Shown here: positions 8,786 through 16,983 of the stretch, piece after piece | How positions within the stretch are numbered: the stretch's first letter is position 1 | How the letters are laid out: the number at the start of each line of letters is the position of its first letter | Assembly (NCBI GenBank): GCA_943912335.1 | Contig: CALTUD010000018.1 | Location: 1 to 64,000, forward strand | Source of the DNA: an uncultured Acetobacteraceae bacterium | GTDB taxonomy: Bacteria > Pseudomonadota > Alphaproteobacteria > Acetobacterales > Acetobacteraceae | Reading direction: 5' to 3' | Length of the DNA stretch: 64,000 bases | Position numbers and translations under genes: made by a program | Notes under the pieces: generated by a model | Database searches by the model: none | What the model was told of the DNA's origin: nothing | The model's input: only the letters and a program-made list of their open reading frames with translations

Positions 8786-9643
8786 ATGGACGACGATACG
8801 CCTCGCAGCGCGCCGCACGATTTCGCAGGCTTGCGTTCCATGATCGTCGAGCGTCGCGCGTCGCTGCCGAAAAGGCTTGTCCAGGTCGCTTCTTTCGCCA
8901 TCGAACATCCGCAGGAGATCGCGTTCGGCCGCGTCGCCGACATCGCGGCCCAGGCCGGCGTGCAGCCGTCCACGCTGGTGCGGTTCGCGCAGAGTTTCGG
9001 CTATTCCGGGTTCTCCGAACTCCAGGCCGTGTTTCAAGATCATGCCCGCCAGCGCTGGCCCGATTACCGGGAGCGTCTGGAAACCCTCGGCGAATCCGGC
9101 GACAGCGAGACCGAAACCGCGTCGCCGCAGCGCCGTCTGCACGGCTTCGTGCGTGCGGCCCAGCAATCGATGCGGGAGCTCGAGCAAGGGATCGATCATC
9201 GCGCGCTGGACGATGCGGTCGCGATCCTGTCCAGTGCACGCTCGATCCATCTGCTCGCGATGCGACGGGTTTATCCGGTGACGCTGTATCTGCTCTACGC
9301 GTTGCAGCGTCTCGGCGTGCGCTGCGAGCTGGTGGACGATGCGGGCGGTCTCGGCCTGCGTCAGGTGGAGTTGCTGGAACCGGGCGACGTGATGCTCTGC
9401 ATCACATTCACGCCTTATGCGCCGGAGACCCTGGAAATCGCCACGGCGGCGGCCCGGCGCGGCGTGCGCATCGTCGGCATCACCGACAGCCCGTTCTCCC
9501 CGCTCACGCCGATCGCGGAAACCTGGCTGGAGGTCGCGGAAACCGACCATGCCGGGTTCCGCTCCCTGTCCGCCACCTTCGTCCTGGCGACGACCCTGGC
9601 CGTGTCCGTGGCCGAACGGCGCGCGATCGCACCGTCCGGCTGA
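8786..9643 (+). CDS. RpiR-family transcriptional regulator, candidate IolR
   Basis: A 285-aa RpiR/MurR regulator. It has an N-terminal HTH domain (residues about 10-85, with FGRVADIAAQAGVQPSTLVRFAQSFGYSGF) and a C-terminal SIS sugar-phosphate-binding domain (residues about 130-270). IolR repressors of several alphaproteobacteria belong to this family and sense inositol-pathway intermediates. The gene is convergent with iolA, only 10 bp apart, at one end of the inositol island. A close paralogue lies at the other end. A GGAA/TTCC palindrome in front of the gene suggests autoregulation. Ligand and targets are inferred. Confidence 0.88.
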   Translation: MDDDTPRSAPHDFAGLRSMIVERRASLPKRLVQVASFAIEHPQEIAFGRVADIAAQAGVQPSTLVRFAQSFGYSGFSELQAVFQDHARQRWPDYRERLETLGESGDSETETASPQRRLHGFVRAAQQSMRELEQGIDHRALDDAVAILSSARSIHLLAMRRVYPVTLYLLYALQRLGVRCELVDDAGGLGLRQVELLEPGDVMLCITFTPYAPETLEIATAAARRGVRIVGITDSPFSPLTPIAETWLEVAETDHAGFRSLSATFVLATTLAVSVAERRAIAPSG

Positions 9644-9653
9644 CCGATCTTCC

Positions 9654-11150
9654 TCAGCCCAGCGTCGGCATCTGGAATTCGGCACCGGATCGGATGCCGG
9701 TCGGCCAGCGCGCCGTCACCGCCTTGAGCTTGGTGTAGAAGCGGATTCCTTCCGGTCCGTGCATGTGGTGATCGCCGAACAGCGACGCCTTCCAGCCGCC
9801 GAAGGAGTGGAACGCCATCGGCACCGGGATCGGCACGTTGATGCCGACCATGCCGGCCTGCACCCCATGCGCGAAGGCGCGCGCGCTGTCGCCGTCGCGG
9901 GTGAAGATCGCCGTGCCGTTGCCGAACTCGTGCTCGTTCACCAGGGTGAGCGCCGCATCGAAATCCGGCACGCGCACCACGCTCAGCACCGGCCCGAAGA
10001 TCTCCTCGCGATAGATGCTCATCTCCGGCGTGACGTGGTCGAACAAGGTGCCGCCGATGAAGAACCCGTTCTCGTAGCCTTGCAGCTTCAGGCCGCGGCC
10101 ATCGACCACCAGCGACGCGCCTTCGCGCACGCCCGCATCGATATAGGAGATGACCTTGTCGCGATGCACGCCGGTCACCAGCGGGCCCATCTCGCTGCTC
10201 TTGTCGCTACCGACGCCGATCTGCAGCGTGCGCACGCGCGGCGCCAGCGCCTCCACCAGCCTGTCGGCCGCGTTGCCGACTGCGACCGCCACCGAGATCG
10301 CCATGCAGCGCTCGCCGGCCGAGCCGTACGCGGCACCCATCAGCGCATCCACCGTCTTGTCCAGATCGCAATCCGGCATCACCACGGCATGGTTCTTGGC
10401 GCCCCCCAGCGCCTGAACGCGCTTGCCGTAGGCGATTCCGGTCTGGTGGATATAGCGCGCGATCGGCGTGGAGCCGACGAAGCTGACCGCCTCGATACCC
10501 GGATGCTCCAGGATCGCGTCCACCACCTGCTTGTCGCCCTGCACCACCTGGAACACGCCCCTGGGCAGCCCGGCTTCAGCCAGAAGCTCGGCCAGAACCA
10601 GCGACGCGGACGGATCGCGCTCGGACGGTTTCAGGATGAAACAGTTCCCGGCGACAAGCGCCATCGGCGCCATCCACAGAGGCACCATCACGGGGAAATT
10701 GAATGGCGTGATTCCTGCCACCACGCCGAGCGGCTGACGCACGGTGTAGGCGTCGATGTTGCGGCCAGCCTGTTCGGTGAAATCGCCTTTCAGCAGTTCG
10801 GGCGCGGCGGTGGCGTATTCCACCACCTCCATGCCACGCGTCACCTCGCCCATGGCATCGCTCAGAACCTTGCCGTGTTCCCCGGTGACGATCGCGGCCA
10901 GGCGCTCCGCATGCTTTTCCAGCAGATCGCGAAAGCGGAACATCACGCGCGCCCGCACCAAAGGCGGTGTCGCGGCCCAGGCCGGAAACGCGCGCCGTGC
11001 GGCCCGGACCGCCGCATCCACGTCCGCGACCGTGCCCTGCACCACCTGACGCGCCACCGAACCCAGAGCCGGATCGAACACGTCGGCGCGGCGCGCACCG
11101 GTGCCGGACACGAGCACGCCGTCGATGGAATGCTGAACGAGGTCGAGCAT
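9654..11150 (-). CDS. iolA: Methylmalonate-semialdehyde dehydrogenase (acylating), IolA/MmsA
   Basis: CoA-dependent aldehyde dehydrogenase that converts malonic (or methylmalonic) semialdehyde to acetyl- (or propionyl-) CoA plus CO2. This is the last step of inositol breakdown. The 498-aa protein shows GVVAGITPFNFPVMVPLWM, the Gly motif SFVGSTPIARYI and the catalytic cysteine in YGSAGERCMAISVAV, typical of MmsA rather than hydrolytic ALDHs. The ATG at 11150 follows GGAG and gives MLDLVQHSIDGV; a longer open frame upstream runs antisense over iolB. It is the last gene of iolC-D-E-B-A. Confidence 0.95.
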   Translation of the reverse strand: MLDLVQHSIDGVLVSGTGARRADVFDPALGSVARQVVQGTVADVDAAVRAARRAFPAWAATPPLVRARVMFRFRDLLEKHAERLAAIVTGEHGKVLSDAMGEVTRGMEVVEYATAAPELLKGDFTEQAGRNIDAYTVRQPLGVVAGITPFNFPVMVPLWMAPMALVAGNCFILKPSERDPSASLVLAELLAEAGLPRGVFQVVQGDKQVVDAILEHPGIEAVSFVGSTPIARYIHQTGIAYGKRVQALGGAKNHAVVMPDCDLDKTVDALMGAAYGSAGERCMAISVAVAVGNAADRLVEALAPRVRTLQIGVGSDKSSEMGPLVTGVHRDKVISYIDAGVREGASLVVDGRGLKLQGYENGFFIGGTLFDHVTPEMSIYREEIFGPVLSVVRVPDFDAALTLVNEHEFGNGTAIFTRDGDSARAFAHGVQAGMVGINVPIPVPMAFHSFGGWKASLFGDHHMHGPEGIRFYTKLKAVTARWPTGIRSGAEFQMPTLG

Positions 11151-11185
11151 GAAAGGAGACTCCGAAAACAGGACCAGGATCGCGT

Positions 11186-11983
11186 TCAGTAGGGCAGATG
11201 CGCCTGATCGGGATCCATGGTGAATTTCCACTGCCGGACGGGACCGGCCATGACGTTCAGATAATAAAGGTCGAAGCCGTGCGGCGCGCCGACAGGATGG
11301 TATCCCTTCGGCACCAGAACCACGTCCCGATCGGCCACCGCCATGGTCTCGTCCAGCGATCCGTCCTTGGTGTAGACACGCTGCAACGCGAAACCGGAGC
11401 CGCGCCTGAGGCGGTGATAATAGGTTTCCTCGAGATAGGTCTCGTTGGGCGCGTCGTCGGTATCGTGCTTGTGCGGCGGATAGCTCGACCAGTGGCCGCC
11501 CGGCGTGACCACCTCGACCACCAGCAGCGTTTCCGCCTCTGCCGTATCGGGAAGGATGTTGCGAACATAACGAAGATTGGTGCCGGTGCCGCGCACGATC
11601 TCGCCCACCGCGTCCGGCGGGATCAGGCGCGCCGGAAAGCGGCCCTTGGCCGGCGAGGAGCAGACCGCCAGCTCGACCGGCCCCTCCGCCTCGACTGAAA
11701 CCGACAGACCCGGCGGCACATAGACCGAATACGGGCTGCCCTCGAACGGCGACGTCCGGCCGCCGATCAGGCCGTAATCCTCGTCGCCCGCCCGGACACG
11801 CGCCGAGCCGGTGACGAGCACCAGACACAGCTCGCGGTCGCCTTCCTCGCGCTCGAACCGCGCACCGGGGGCAAGATCGATCGCTTCGAAGCCGACGAAG
11901 CGCCAGCCGGCGCTTGCGGGCGTGACGCGATGCACGACGCCGTCTGCGGCACCCTTGCGCGGGCGGACCAGAAGCCGGCTCAT
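11186..11983 (-). CDS. iolB: 5-deoxy-glucuronate isomerase IolB
   Basis: IolB converts 5-deoxy-D-glucuronate to 2-deoxy-5-keto-D-gluconate. The 265-aa bicupin protein carries metal-binding positions in GHWSSYPPHKHDTDDAPNETYLEETYYHR and the C-terminal GYHPVGAPHGFDLYYLNVMAG, both hallmarks of the KduI/IolB family. The ATG at 11983 gives MSRLLVRP, and the start overlaps the iolE stop by 4 bp (ATGA). The 35-bp gap to iolA holds a GGAG ribosome-binding site. Confidence 0.95.
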   Translation of the reverse strand: MSRLLVRPRKGAADGVVHRVTPASAGWRFVGFEAIDLAPGARFEREEGDRELCLVLVTGSARVRAGDEDYGLIGGRTSPFEGSPYSVYVPPGLSVSVEAEGPVELAVCSSPAKGRFPARLIPPDAVGEIVRGTGTNLRYVRNILPDTAEAETLLVVEVVTPGGHWSSYPPHKHDTDDAPNETYLEETYYHRLRRGSGFALQRVYTKDGSLDETMAVADRDVVLVPKGYHPVGAPHGFDLYYLNVMAGPVRQWKFTMDPDQAHLPY

Positions 11984-12861
11984 CGCAGCCCCGCCTCGGC
12001 CAGGAAACGGACCATGTTGCGATGGCCCAGCGTGGCGTATTCGAGCGGGTTGGCGACCGCCGGATCCTGTTCCGCTTCCACCACAACCCAGCCCTGGTAG
12101 CCGGGCAATTCGCGGAACACGGAAACGAAATCGATATGGCCGTCGCCCGGCACGGTGTAGACGCCGTTCAGCACGCTGCGAAGAAAGCTCCAGTCCTCGG
12201 CATCGGCTTTGGCGCGCGTCTCGGCACGGATATCCTTGCCGTGCACATGGGCGATCCGGGCGCGATGGCGTTTCGCCAGCACCGCCGGGTTCGAGCCCCC
12301 CCAGGTGGCATGACCGGTATCGAGCAGCAGATGCACGGCTGGGCCGGTCTCGCGCATCAGCCGGTCGATCTCGGCCTCGGTCTGCACGATCGTGCCCATG
12401 TGGTGGTGATAGACCAGCGTCAGGTCTTGCCCGGCCAGCAACTCCGCGAACCGCGTGAGCCGCTCGGCGAACCGCGTCCAGTCGGCATCCGGCAGAACCG
12501 GCCGCGTCGAGAGCGGCGCGTCGATAGTGCCGTGGATGGTGTTGGAACATTCGCAAACGATCATCACGCGGCTGCCGGCGCCACGCAGCAGGCGGATATG
12601 CGCCTGCGCCGCCTCGAACTCGGCTTCCGCATCGCGCTCCAGCAGCGCCGTGGAATACCAGCCGGACACGAACGCCAGATCGAACGGCTTCAGCGCCGCC
12701 AGGAGCGCATCGGGATCGTTAGGGAATTTGTTGCCCTTCTCCAGCCCGTCATAGCCGGCCTGTTTCGCTTCTGCGAGGCAGGTCTCGAGCGGCGTGTCGC
12801 CGCCCAGCTCCGGCATGTCGTCGTTGGACCAGGTGATCGGGTTGATGCCGATGCGGATCAT
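11980..12861 (-). CDS. iolE: 2-keto-myo-inositol dehydratase IolE
   Basis: IolE dehydrates scyllo-inosose (2-keto-myo-inositol) to 3D-(3,5/4)-trihydroxycyclohexane-1,2-dione. The 293-aa xylose-isomerase-like TIM barrel begins with GINPITWSNDDMPELGG, the family signature. It also shows LVYHHHMGTIVQTEAEIDRLM, LLLDTGHATWGG (metal ligands) and IAHVHGKDIR. It lies between iolD and iolB, and its stop overlaps the iolB start. Confidence 0.96.
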   Translation of the reverse strand: MIRIGINPITWSNDDMPELGGDTPLETCLAEAKQAGYDGLEKGNKFPNDPDALLAALKPFDLAFVSGWYSTALLERDAEAEFEAAQAHIRLLRGAGSRVMIVCECSNTIHGTIDAPLSTRPVLPDADWTRFAERLTRFAELLAGQDLTLVYHHHMGTIVQTEAEIDRLMRETGPAVHLLLDTGHATWGGSNPAVLAKRHRARIAHVHGKDIRAETRAKADAEDWSFLRSVLNGVYTVPGDGHIDFVSVFRELPGYQGWVVVEAEQDPAVANPLEYATLGHRNMVRFLAEAGLR

Positions 12862-12891
12862 GGAATCGTTCCTTCGCAGCGCCGCGTTGTC

Positions 12892-14751
12892 TCAATGACC
12901 GATGCGCTGATGCTTGCGCTTGGTGACGTAGCTGTCGTGTGCGTCCTGCACTGTCTCGCGCACGGAGACTTCCGGCACAGCGACATCCCACCATGCGCCG
13001 CCGACCGTCGTGGTGGCCATCGGATCTGTGTCGATCACGATCAGGCTCGTGCGGCCCGAGGCGCGGGCCCGCGCGATCGCGTCTTCCAGCGCCGTCGGAT
13101 CGGCCACCTTCTCCGCCTGAGCGCCCATCGCACGCGCATGTGCTGCGAAATCGATGCTGGGATATTCGGCCTGATGCTGGCTGTCGCGCCAGAGATTGTT
13201 GAACGGCGCGCCGCCACAGGCCTGTTGCAGGCGGTTGATGCAGCCATAGCCGTTATTGTCGAGCAGCACGACGATGATCGGCAGGCCCAGCATCACCGCG
13301 CTTTGCAGTTCGCTGTTCATCATCATGTAGGAGCCATCTCCGACCATCACGATCACGGTGCGATCCGGCTCGGCCATCTTCACGCCGAGACCACCGGCGA
13401 TCTCGTAGCCCATGCAGGAAAAGCCGTATTCCAGGTGATAGCCGCCAGCCTTCTCGGTGCGCCAGTGCTTGTGCAGTTCCGCGGGCAATCCGCCGGCCGC
13501 GCACACCACCACGTCATCGGGCCGGCTCTGGCGCAGAACCGCGCCGATCACCTGCGCGTCGGACGGCTTCTCGTTGCTCTCCGGCGCGGGCAGGGCGGTA
13601 AAGGTCCCGGCCTGTTCTCGCCATTCGGCACGCGCGCGTTCGGCATCCTCGCGCCACGCCGCCGGCGCGCGCCAGTCGCCCAGAGACGCATCGAGCGCGC
13701 CGAGCCCGGCCAGAGCATCCGAGACCAGGGGCAGGGATTGATGCTTGGCGGCATCGAACGCCTGCGCGTTCAGGCCGATGATCCGCATTTCGGGGTTCCG
13801 GAACAACGCCCAGGAGCCGGTGGTGAAATCCTGCAACTTGGTGCCGACGGCGAGGATCAGATCCGCCTCGGCGGCGAGGATGTTGGAGGCGCTGCTGCCG
13901 CTGACGCCGATGCCGCCCATGTTCAACGGGTGGGAATCCGGGATCGCCGATTTTCCGCCCTGCGTCTCGCAGACCGGCACGCCGCGTTCGGTGCAGAACC
14001 GCGACAGCGCCTCGTGCGCGCCGGAGTAGAGCGCTCCGCCACCCGCGATCACCAGCGGCCGCTTCGCCGCACGCAGCGCCGACACCGCCTGCTCCAGCTC
14101 GTGCGCGTCCGGGGCCTGACGACGCAGGCGATGGATGCGCTCGACGAAAAAGCTTTCGGGATAATCGAACGCTTCCGCCTGCACGTCCTGGCACAAGGAC
14201 AGCGTCACCGGGCCGCATTCGGCCGGATCGGTCAGCACGCTCATCGCGCGCTGGAACGCCGGAACCAGCTGTTCCGGCCGGGTGATGCGGTCGAAATAGC
14301 GCGACACCGGGCGGAAGCAGTCGGAGGCGCTGGCGGTGCCGTCGCCCCAATCCTCCACCTGCTGCAACACAGGATCGGGCAGGCGATTGGCGAACACGTC
14401 GCCCGGCAACAACAGCACCGGCAGACGGTTCACATGCGCCACGCCCGCACCCGTCACCATGTTGAGTGCGCCCGGCCCGATCGACGAGGTGCAGGCCATG
14501 AAGCGGCGCCGGCGCATCGCCTTGGCGTAGGCCACGGCGGCATGGACCATGCCCTGCTCGTTATGGCCGCGAAAGGTCGGCAGTTGCTCGCGCACACCAT
14601 GCAGCGCCTCTCCGAGCCCGGCCACGTTGCCATGACCGAAAATACCCCAGACCCCGCCGAAAATCGGCAGGATCTCGCCGTCGATCTCGCAGCGTTGCGC
14701 GGCCATGGCGCGGACCAGCGCCTGGGCCATGGTGAGACGGATGGTGTTCAT
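12892..14751 (-). CDS. iolD: 3D-(3,5/4)-trihydroxycyclohexane-1,2-dione acylhydrolase IolD
   Basis: Thiamine-diphosphate enzyme that hydrolytically opens the inositol ring to 5-deoxy-glucuronate. The 619-aa protein has the three-domain ThDP organisation: an N-terminal PYR domain (EILPIFGGVWGIFGHGNVAGLGEAL, with the conserved Glu near residue 26), a central nucleotide-fold domain, and a C-terminal PP domain with the Mg-ThDP motif GDGSYMMMNSEL ending LLDNNGYGCINRLQ. The ATG at 14751 gives MNTIRLTMAQALVRAM. It begins 22 bp after the iolC stop. Confidence 0.96.
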   Translation of the reverse strand: MNTIRLTMAQALVRAMAAQRCEIDGEILPIFGGVWGIFGHGNVAGLGEALHGVREQLPTFRGHNEQGMVHAAVAYAKAMRRRRFMACTSSIGPGALNMVTGAGVAHVNRLPVLLLPGDVFANRLPDPVLQQVEDWGDGTASASDCFRPVSRYFDRITRPEQLVPAFQRAMSVLTDPAECGPVTLSLCQDVQAEAFDYPESFFVERIHRLRRQAPDAHELEQAVSALRAAKRPLVIAGGGALYSGAHEALSRFCTERGVPVCETQGGKSAIPDSHPLNMGGIGVSGSSASNILAAEADLILAVGTKLQDFTTGSWALFRNPEMRIIGLNAQAFDAAKHQSLPLVSDALAGLGALDASLGDWRAPAAWREDAERARAEWREQAGTFTALPAPESNEKPSDAQVIGAVLRQSRPDDVVVCAAGGLPAELHKHWRTEKAGGYHLEYGFSCMGYEIAGGLGVKMAEPDRTVIVMVGDGSYMMMNSELQSAVMLGLPIIVVLLDNNGYGCINRLQQACGGAPFNNLWRDSQHQAEYPSIDFAAHARAMGAQAEKVADPTALEDAIARARASGRTSLIVIDTDPMATTTVGGAWWDVAVPEVSVRETVQDAHDSYVTKRKHQRIGH

Positions 14752-14773
14752 CGTGCCGATCTCCAACCCGCGC

Positions 14774-16723
14774 TCAGGCCGCGCGGCTTTCGCCGCGTCC
14801 AGCCGGGCGCACCCGTTCCCATGCCGCCACCAGATCGGCGAAGCGGCTCGCCATGCGGTCCACCGCCTCGTCGTCGCCGATCCGCCCGGCCATCCAGTCA
14901 TGTGCCGGCTCGATGAAGATGGTGCGTCCGATCGCGAAACCCTTCACCAGCGGGATCGTCGCCGCGGCGCCGAACGCTTCCACCAGCTCGGCGGCCGGTG
15001 CTTCCAGGCCCAGCATGACGATGCCGCGGCAGAGCGGATCGTTGCGCTCCACCACGGCGGCGGTGCGTTCCCATGCGGCGCGGTCGCGCTGCGGTTCCAG
15101 CTTCCACCAGTCCGGCTTCAGCCCGATCGCGTAGAGCCGTTCCAGGATGTGGGCCACGGTGTCCGGCGCCAGCGGGCCGTGCTTGCCGGCGATGATCTCG
15201 ATCAGGAGGTCGCGGTTGAGGCGGCGGCAGGCATCCTGCGCGCGCAGCATCTCGCGCTCCTGCTGCGCCCGCAGCGCCGCGTCGTCGTCCGGGTGGTAGA
15301 AGCACAGACACTTGATGACATGGTCGGTCGGCCATTCCACCAGAGCCGCGCCGAGGCTGCCCGCGGCGGTGCCGTCCGGCCCGCTTTCGAACTCCAGAGG
15401 GCGCGATCCGGTGCGTTCCACCGGCCGCGCGGTCCAGAGTCCAGCATGGGAGGCGTCGAACAGCGCCTCGCGGCCATAACGTCCGTCCAGGAACATGCCG
15501 AAGCCGGACCGTCCCGCCGCGACACGCGAAGCGGCGCGCACGGCCAGCCGCTTGAAGGCCGGAATACGGTCGAACGATACGCCTTCCGCCCTGGCGACCG
15601 CTTCGAGCTGCATGCGGTGGTCGCAGGCCAGCGCCAGGATGCGCTCCGGCGTGGGTGCGCGGGTGGCGGTGGCCCAGTGCAGATGGTTCAGCGCGCTGTC
15701 ATGGCGCAGCGCGCGCAGAGGGCTGCCATCGCGCAGAAAGATCTGCAGTTCGGCGAAGCTCGGGATCTCCGGCGAGCAGAGCAGGCGGGACACCGCGAAG
15801 GCGCCGCACGCATTGGCGTAGGCGCAGCAGGTCTCCAGCGCCTCGTCGCGCAGCCAGCCGCGCAGGAAGCCGGACATGAAGGCGTCGCCGGCGCCGAGCG
15901 TGTTGTAGACCTCGACGGGGAAGCCGGGGCCGCTGACGCCATCCTCCAGCCGCTCCGGGATCGCGCCGGGAAACACCACGCAGCCCATCGGTCCGCGCTT
16001 GCAGACGATGGTGGCGTCCGGGGCCAGAGCACGGATCGCGCGGATCGCGTCGAGCGTGTTCTCGGAACCGCCTGCGATGTGCAGCTCTTCCTCGGTGCCG
16101 ACGATCAGATCGCATTCCGGCAGGATTTCGGCCAGACGCTGCGTCACCGTTTCGGAACGGATGTATCGGTTCTCGCCGTCGCCATGCCCGGACAGACCCC
16201 AGAGATTAGGCCGGTAATCGACGTCGAACACGACGCGGCCGCCGTTGGCACGCGCGATCCGCATCGCCTTGCGCTGGGCGGCGGCGCTGTGCGGGCGGGA
16301 GAAATGCGTGCCGGTGACGACGATCGAACGCGCCGAGGCGATGAACCGCTCGTCGATATCGTTTTCGTCCAGCGCGCCATCGGCGCAATCGCTGCGATAG
16401 AAGATCAGCGGAAAGGTGTCGCTGTCGCGCACGCCCAGGATCGCCAGCGCGGTGAGGCGGGCGGGGTCGGTGCGGATGCCGTCGGTGGCGACTCCCTCGC
16501 GGGCCATGCGCTCGCGAATGAAGCGGCCGAAATGCTCGTCGCCGACGCGCGTGACGATGCCCGAGCGCAGTCCCAGACGGGCCGTGCCGATGGCGATATT
16601 GGCCGGACAGCCGCCCACCGCCTTGGAGAACGACCCCATGTCTTCCAGCCGCGCGCCGACCTGTTGACCATACAGGTCCACCGACGAGCGACCGATGGTG
16701 ATCACGTCCAGCATCTGGCTCAT
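14774..16723 (-). CDS. iolC: 5-dehydro-2-deoxygluconokinase IolC fused to DUF2090 aldolase-like domain
   Basis: Two domains in 649 aa. Residues 1 to about 320 are a PfkB kinase (DVITIGRSSVDLYG, GGCPANIAIGTARLG, and the catalytic block VYNTLGAGDAFMSGFLRG) that phosphorylates 2-deoxy-5-keto-D-gluconate. Residues about 340-640 are a DUF2090 TIM-barrel domain (LALACDHRMQLE, AGKHGPLAPDTVA, VKGFAIGRTIF) resembling class I aldolases. No separate iolJ aldolase gene occurs in the island, so the C-terminal domain probably cleaves the phosphorylated product to DHAP and malonic semialdehyde; such fusions are known in proteobacteria. The ATG at 16723 follows GGAGGG. First gene of the leftward iol operon. 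Confidence 0.94.
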   Translation of the reverse strand: MSQMLDVITIGRSSVDLYGQQVGARLEDMGSFSKAVGGCPANIAIGTARLGLRSGIVTRVGDEHFGRFIRERMAREGVATDGIRTDPARLTALAILGVRDSDTFPLIFYRSDCADGALDENDIDERFIASARSIVVTGTHFSRPHSAAAQRKAMRIARANGGRVVFDVDYRPNLWGLSGHGDGENRYIRSETVTQRLAEILPECDLIVGTEEELHIAGGSENTLDAIRAIRALAPDATIVCKRGPMGCVVFPGAIPERLEDGVSGPGFPVEVYNTLGAGDAFMSGFLRGWLRDEALETCCAYANACGAFAVSRLLCSPEIPSFAELQIFLRDGSPLRALRHDSALNHLHWATATRAPTPERILALACDHRMQLEAVARAEGVSFDRIPAFKRLAVRAASRVAAGRSGFGMFLDGRYGREALFDASHAGLWTARPVERTGSRPLEFESGPDGTAAGSLGAALVEWPTDHVIKCLCFYHPDDDAALRAQQEREMLRAQDACRRLNRDLLIEIIAGKHGPLAPDTVAHILERLYAIGLKPDWWKLEPQRDRAAWERTAAVVERNDPLCRGIVMLGLEAPAAELVEAFGAAATIPLVKGFAIGRTIFIEPAHDWMAGRIGDDEAVDRMASRFADLVAAWERVRPAGRGESRAA

Positions 16724-16778
16724 GGTGTTCAGCCCTCCGTCGCAATCCAGATGCGACGTTCCATGATTGCGGTCAACA

Positions 16779-16794
16779 TGGAATTGACGATCCA
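16779..16794. promoter_or_regulatory. Near-consensus IolR operator on the iolC side
   Basis: TGGAATTGACGATCCA fits TGGAA-N6-TTCCA with one mismatch (ATCCA). It lies 56 bp upstream of the iolC ATG. It overlaps a longer inverted repeat, TTCCATG (16759-16765) and CATGGAA (16777-16783), separated by 11 bp. The placement is right for controlling the leftward iolCDEBA promoter. Confidence 0.55.
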
Positions 16795-16851
16795 TATATT
16801 TTTCTGCGTCGCACAATAAGCGGGTGCAACAGAAGGATATTTAGAACTTGC

Positions 16852-16881
16852 TTGACAGAAAATTCGGACGGTCGGAATAAG
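16852..16881 (+). promoter_or_regulatory. Sigma70-type promoter of the inositol ABC operon
   Basis: A perfect -35 element TTGACA at 16852-16857 is followed, after 18 bp, by AATAAG at 16876-16881 as a -10. The -10 is inside the GGAA-N6-TTCC operator. Transcription would start near 16888, giving a leader of about 45 nt before the first Shine-Dalgarno sequence. Confidence 0.55.
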
Positions 16882-16887
16882 CGTTCC
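16874..16887. promoter_or_regulatory. Consensus IolR operator GGAA-N6-TTCC
   Basis: GGAATAAGCGTTCC is an exact GGAA-N6-TTCC site, the motif reported to control inositol catabolism in Caulobacter and related proteobacteria. It overlaps the -10 of the transporter-operon promoter, the usual geometry of a repressor. Confidence 0.75.
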
Positions 16888-16932
16888 AACAAAGCGCCGA
16901 AAGCAAAACGGCCTGCTTGCAGGAGGACGTTG

Positions 16933-16983
16933 ATGATCCGCCAAACGGACCAGGCTTCATGTTCCACGGACGCGCCAACATGA
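16933..16983 (+). CDS. 16-aa leader ORF coupled to the ABC permease gene
   Basis: A short frame, MIRQTDQASCSTDAPT, starts at ATG 16933. A strong AGGAGG (16921-16926) lies 6 bp upstream of that ATG. Its TGA (16981-16983) overlaps the permease start codon as ATGA. The permease start itself has no convincing Shine-Dalgarno sequence, so its translation may depend on ribosomes terminating here. No homology is recognised and the peptide itself may be irrelevant. Confidence 0.5.
   Translation: MIRQTDQASCSTDAPT

Noticed and set aside
9654..12086. Fused iolA-iolB long frame of about 810 aa
   Set aside because: The part beyond 11150 is antisense/out-of-frame over iolB; iolA has a good ATG with GGAG at 11150 and full family length.
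16917..16979. TTG start adding 21 residues to the ABC permease
   Set aside because: The added residues are not hydrophobic or family-like, and the GGAGG here is spaced for the leader ATG at 16933, not for TTG 16917.
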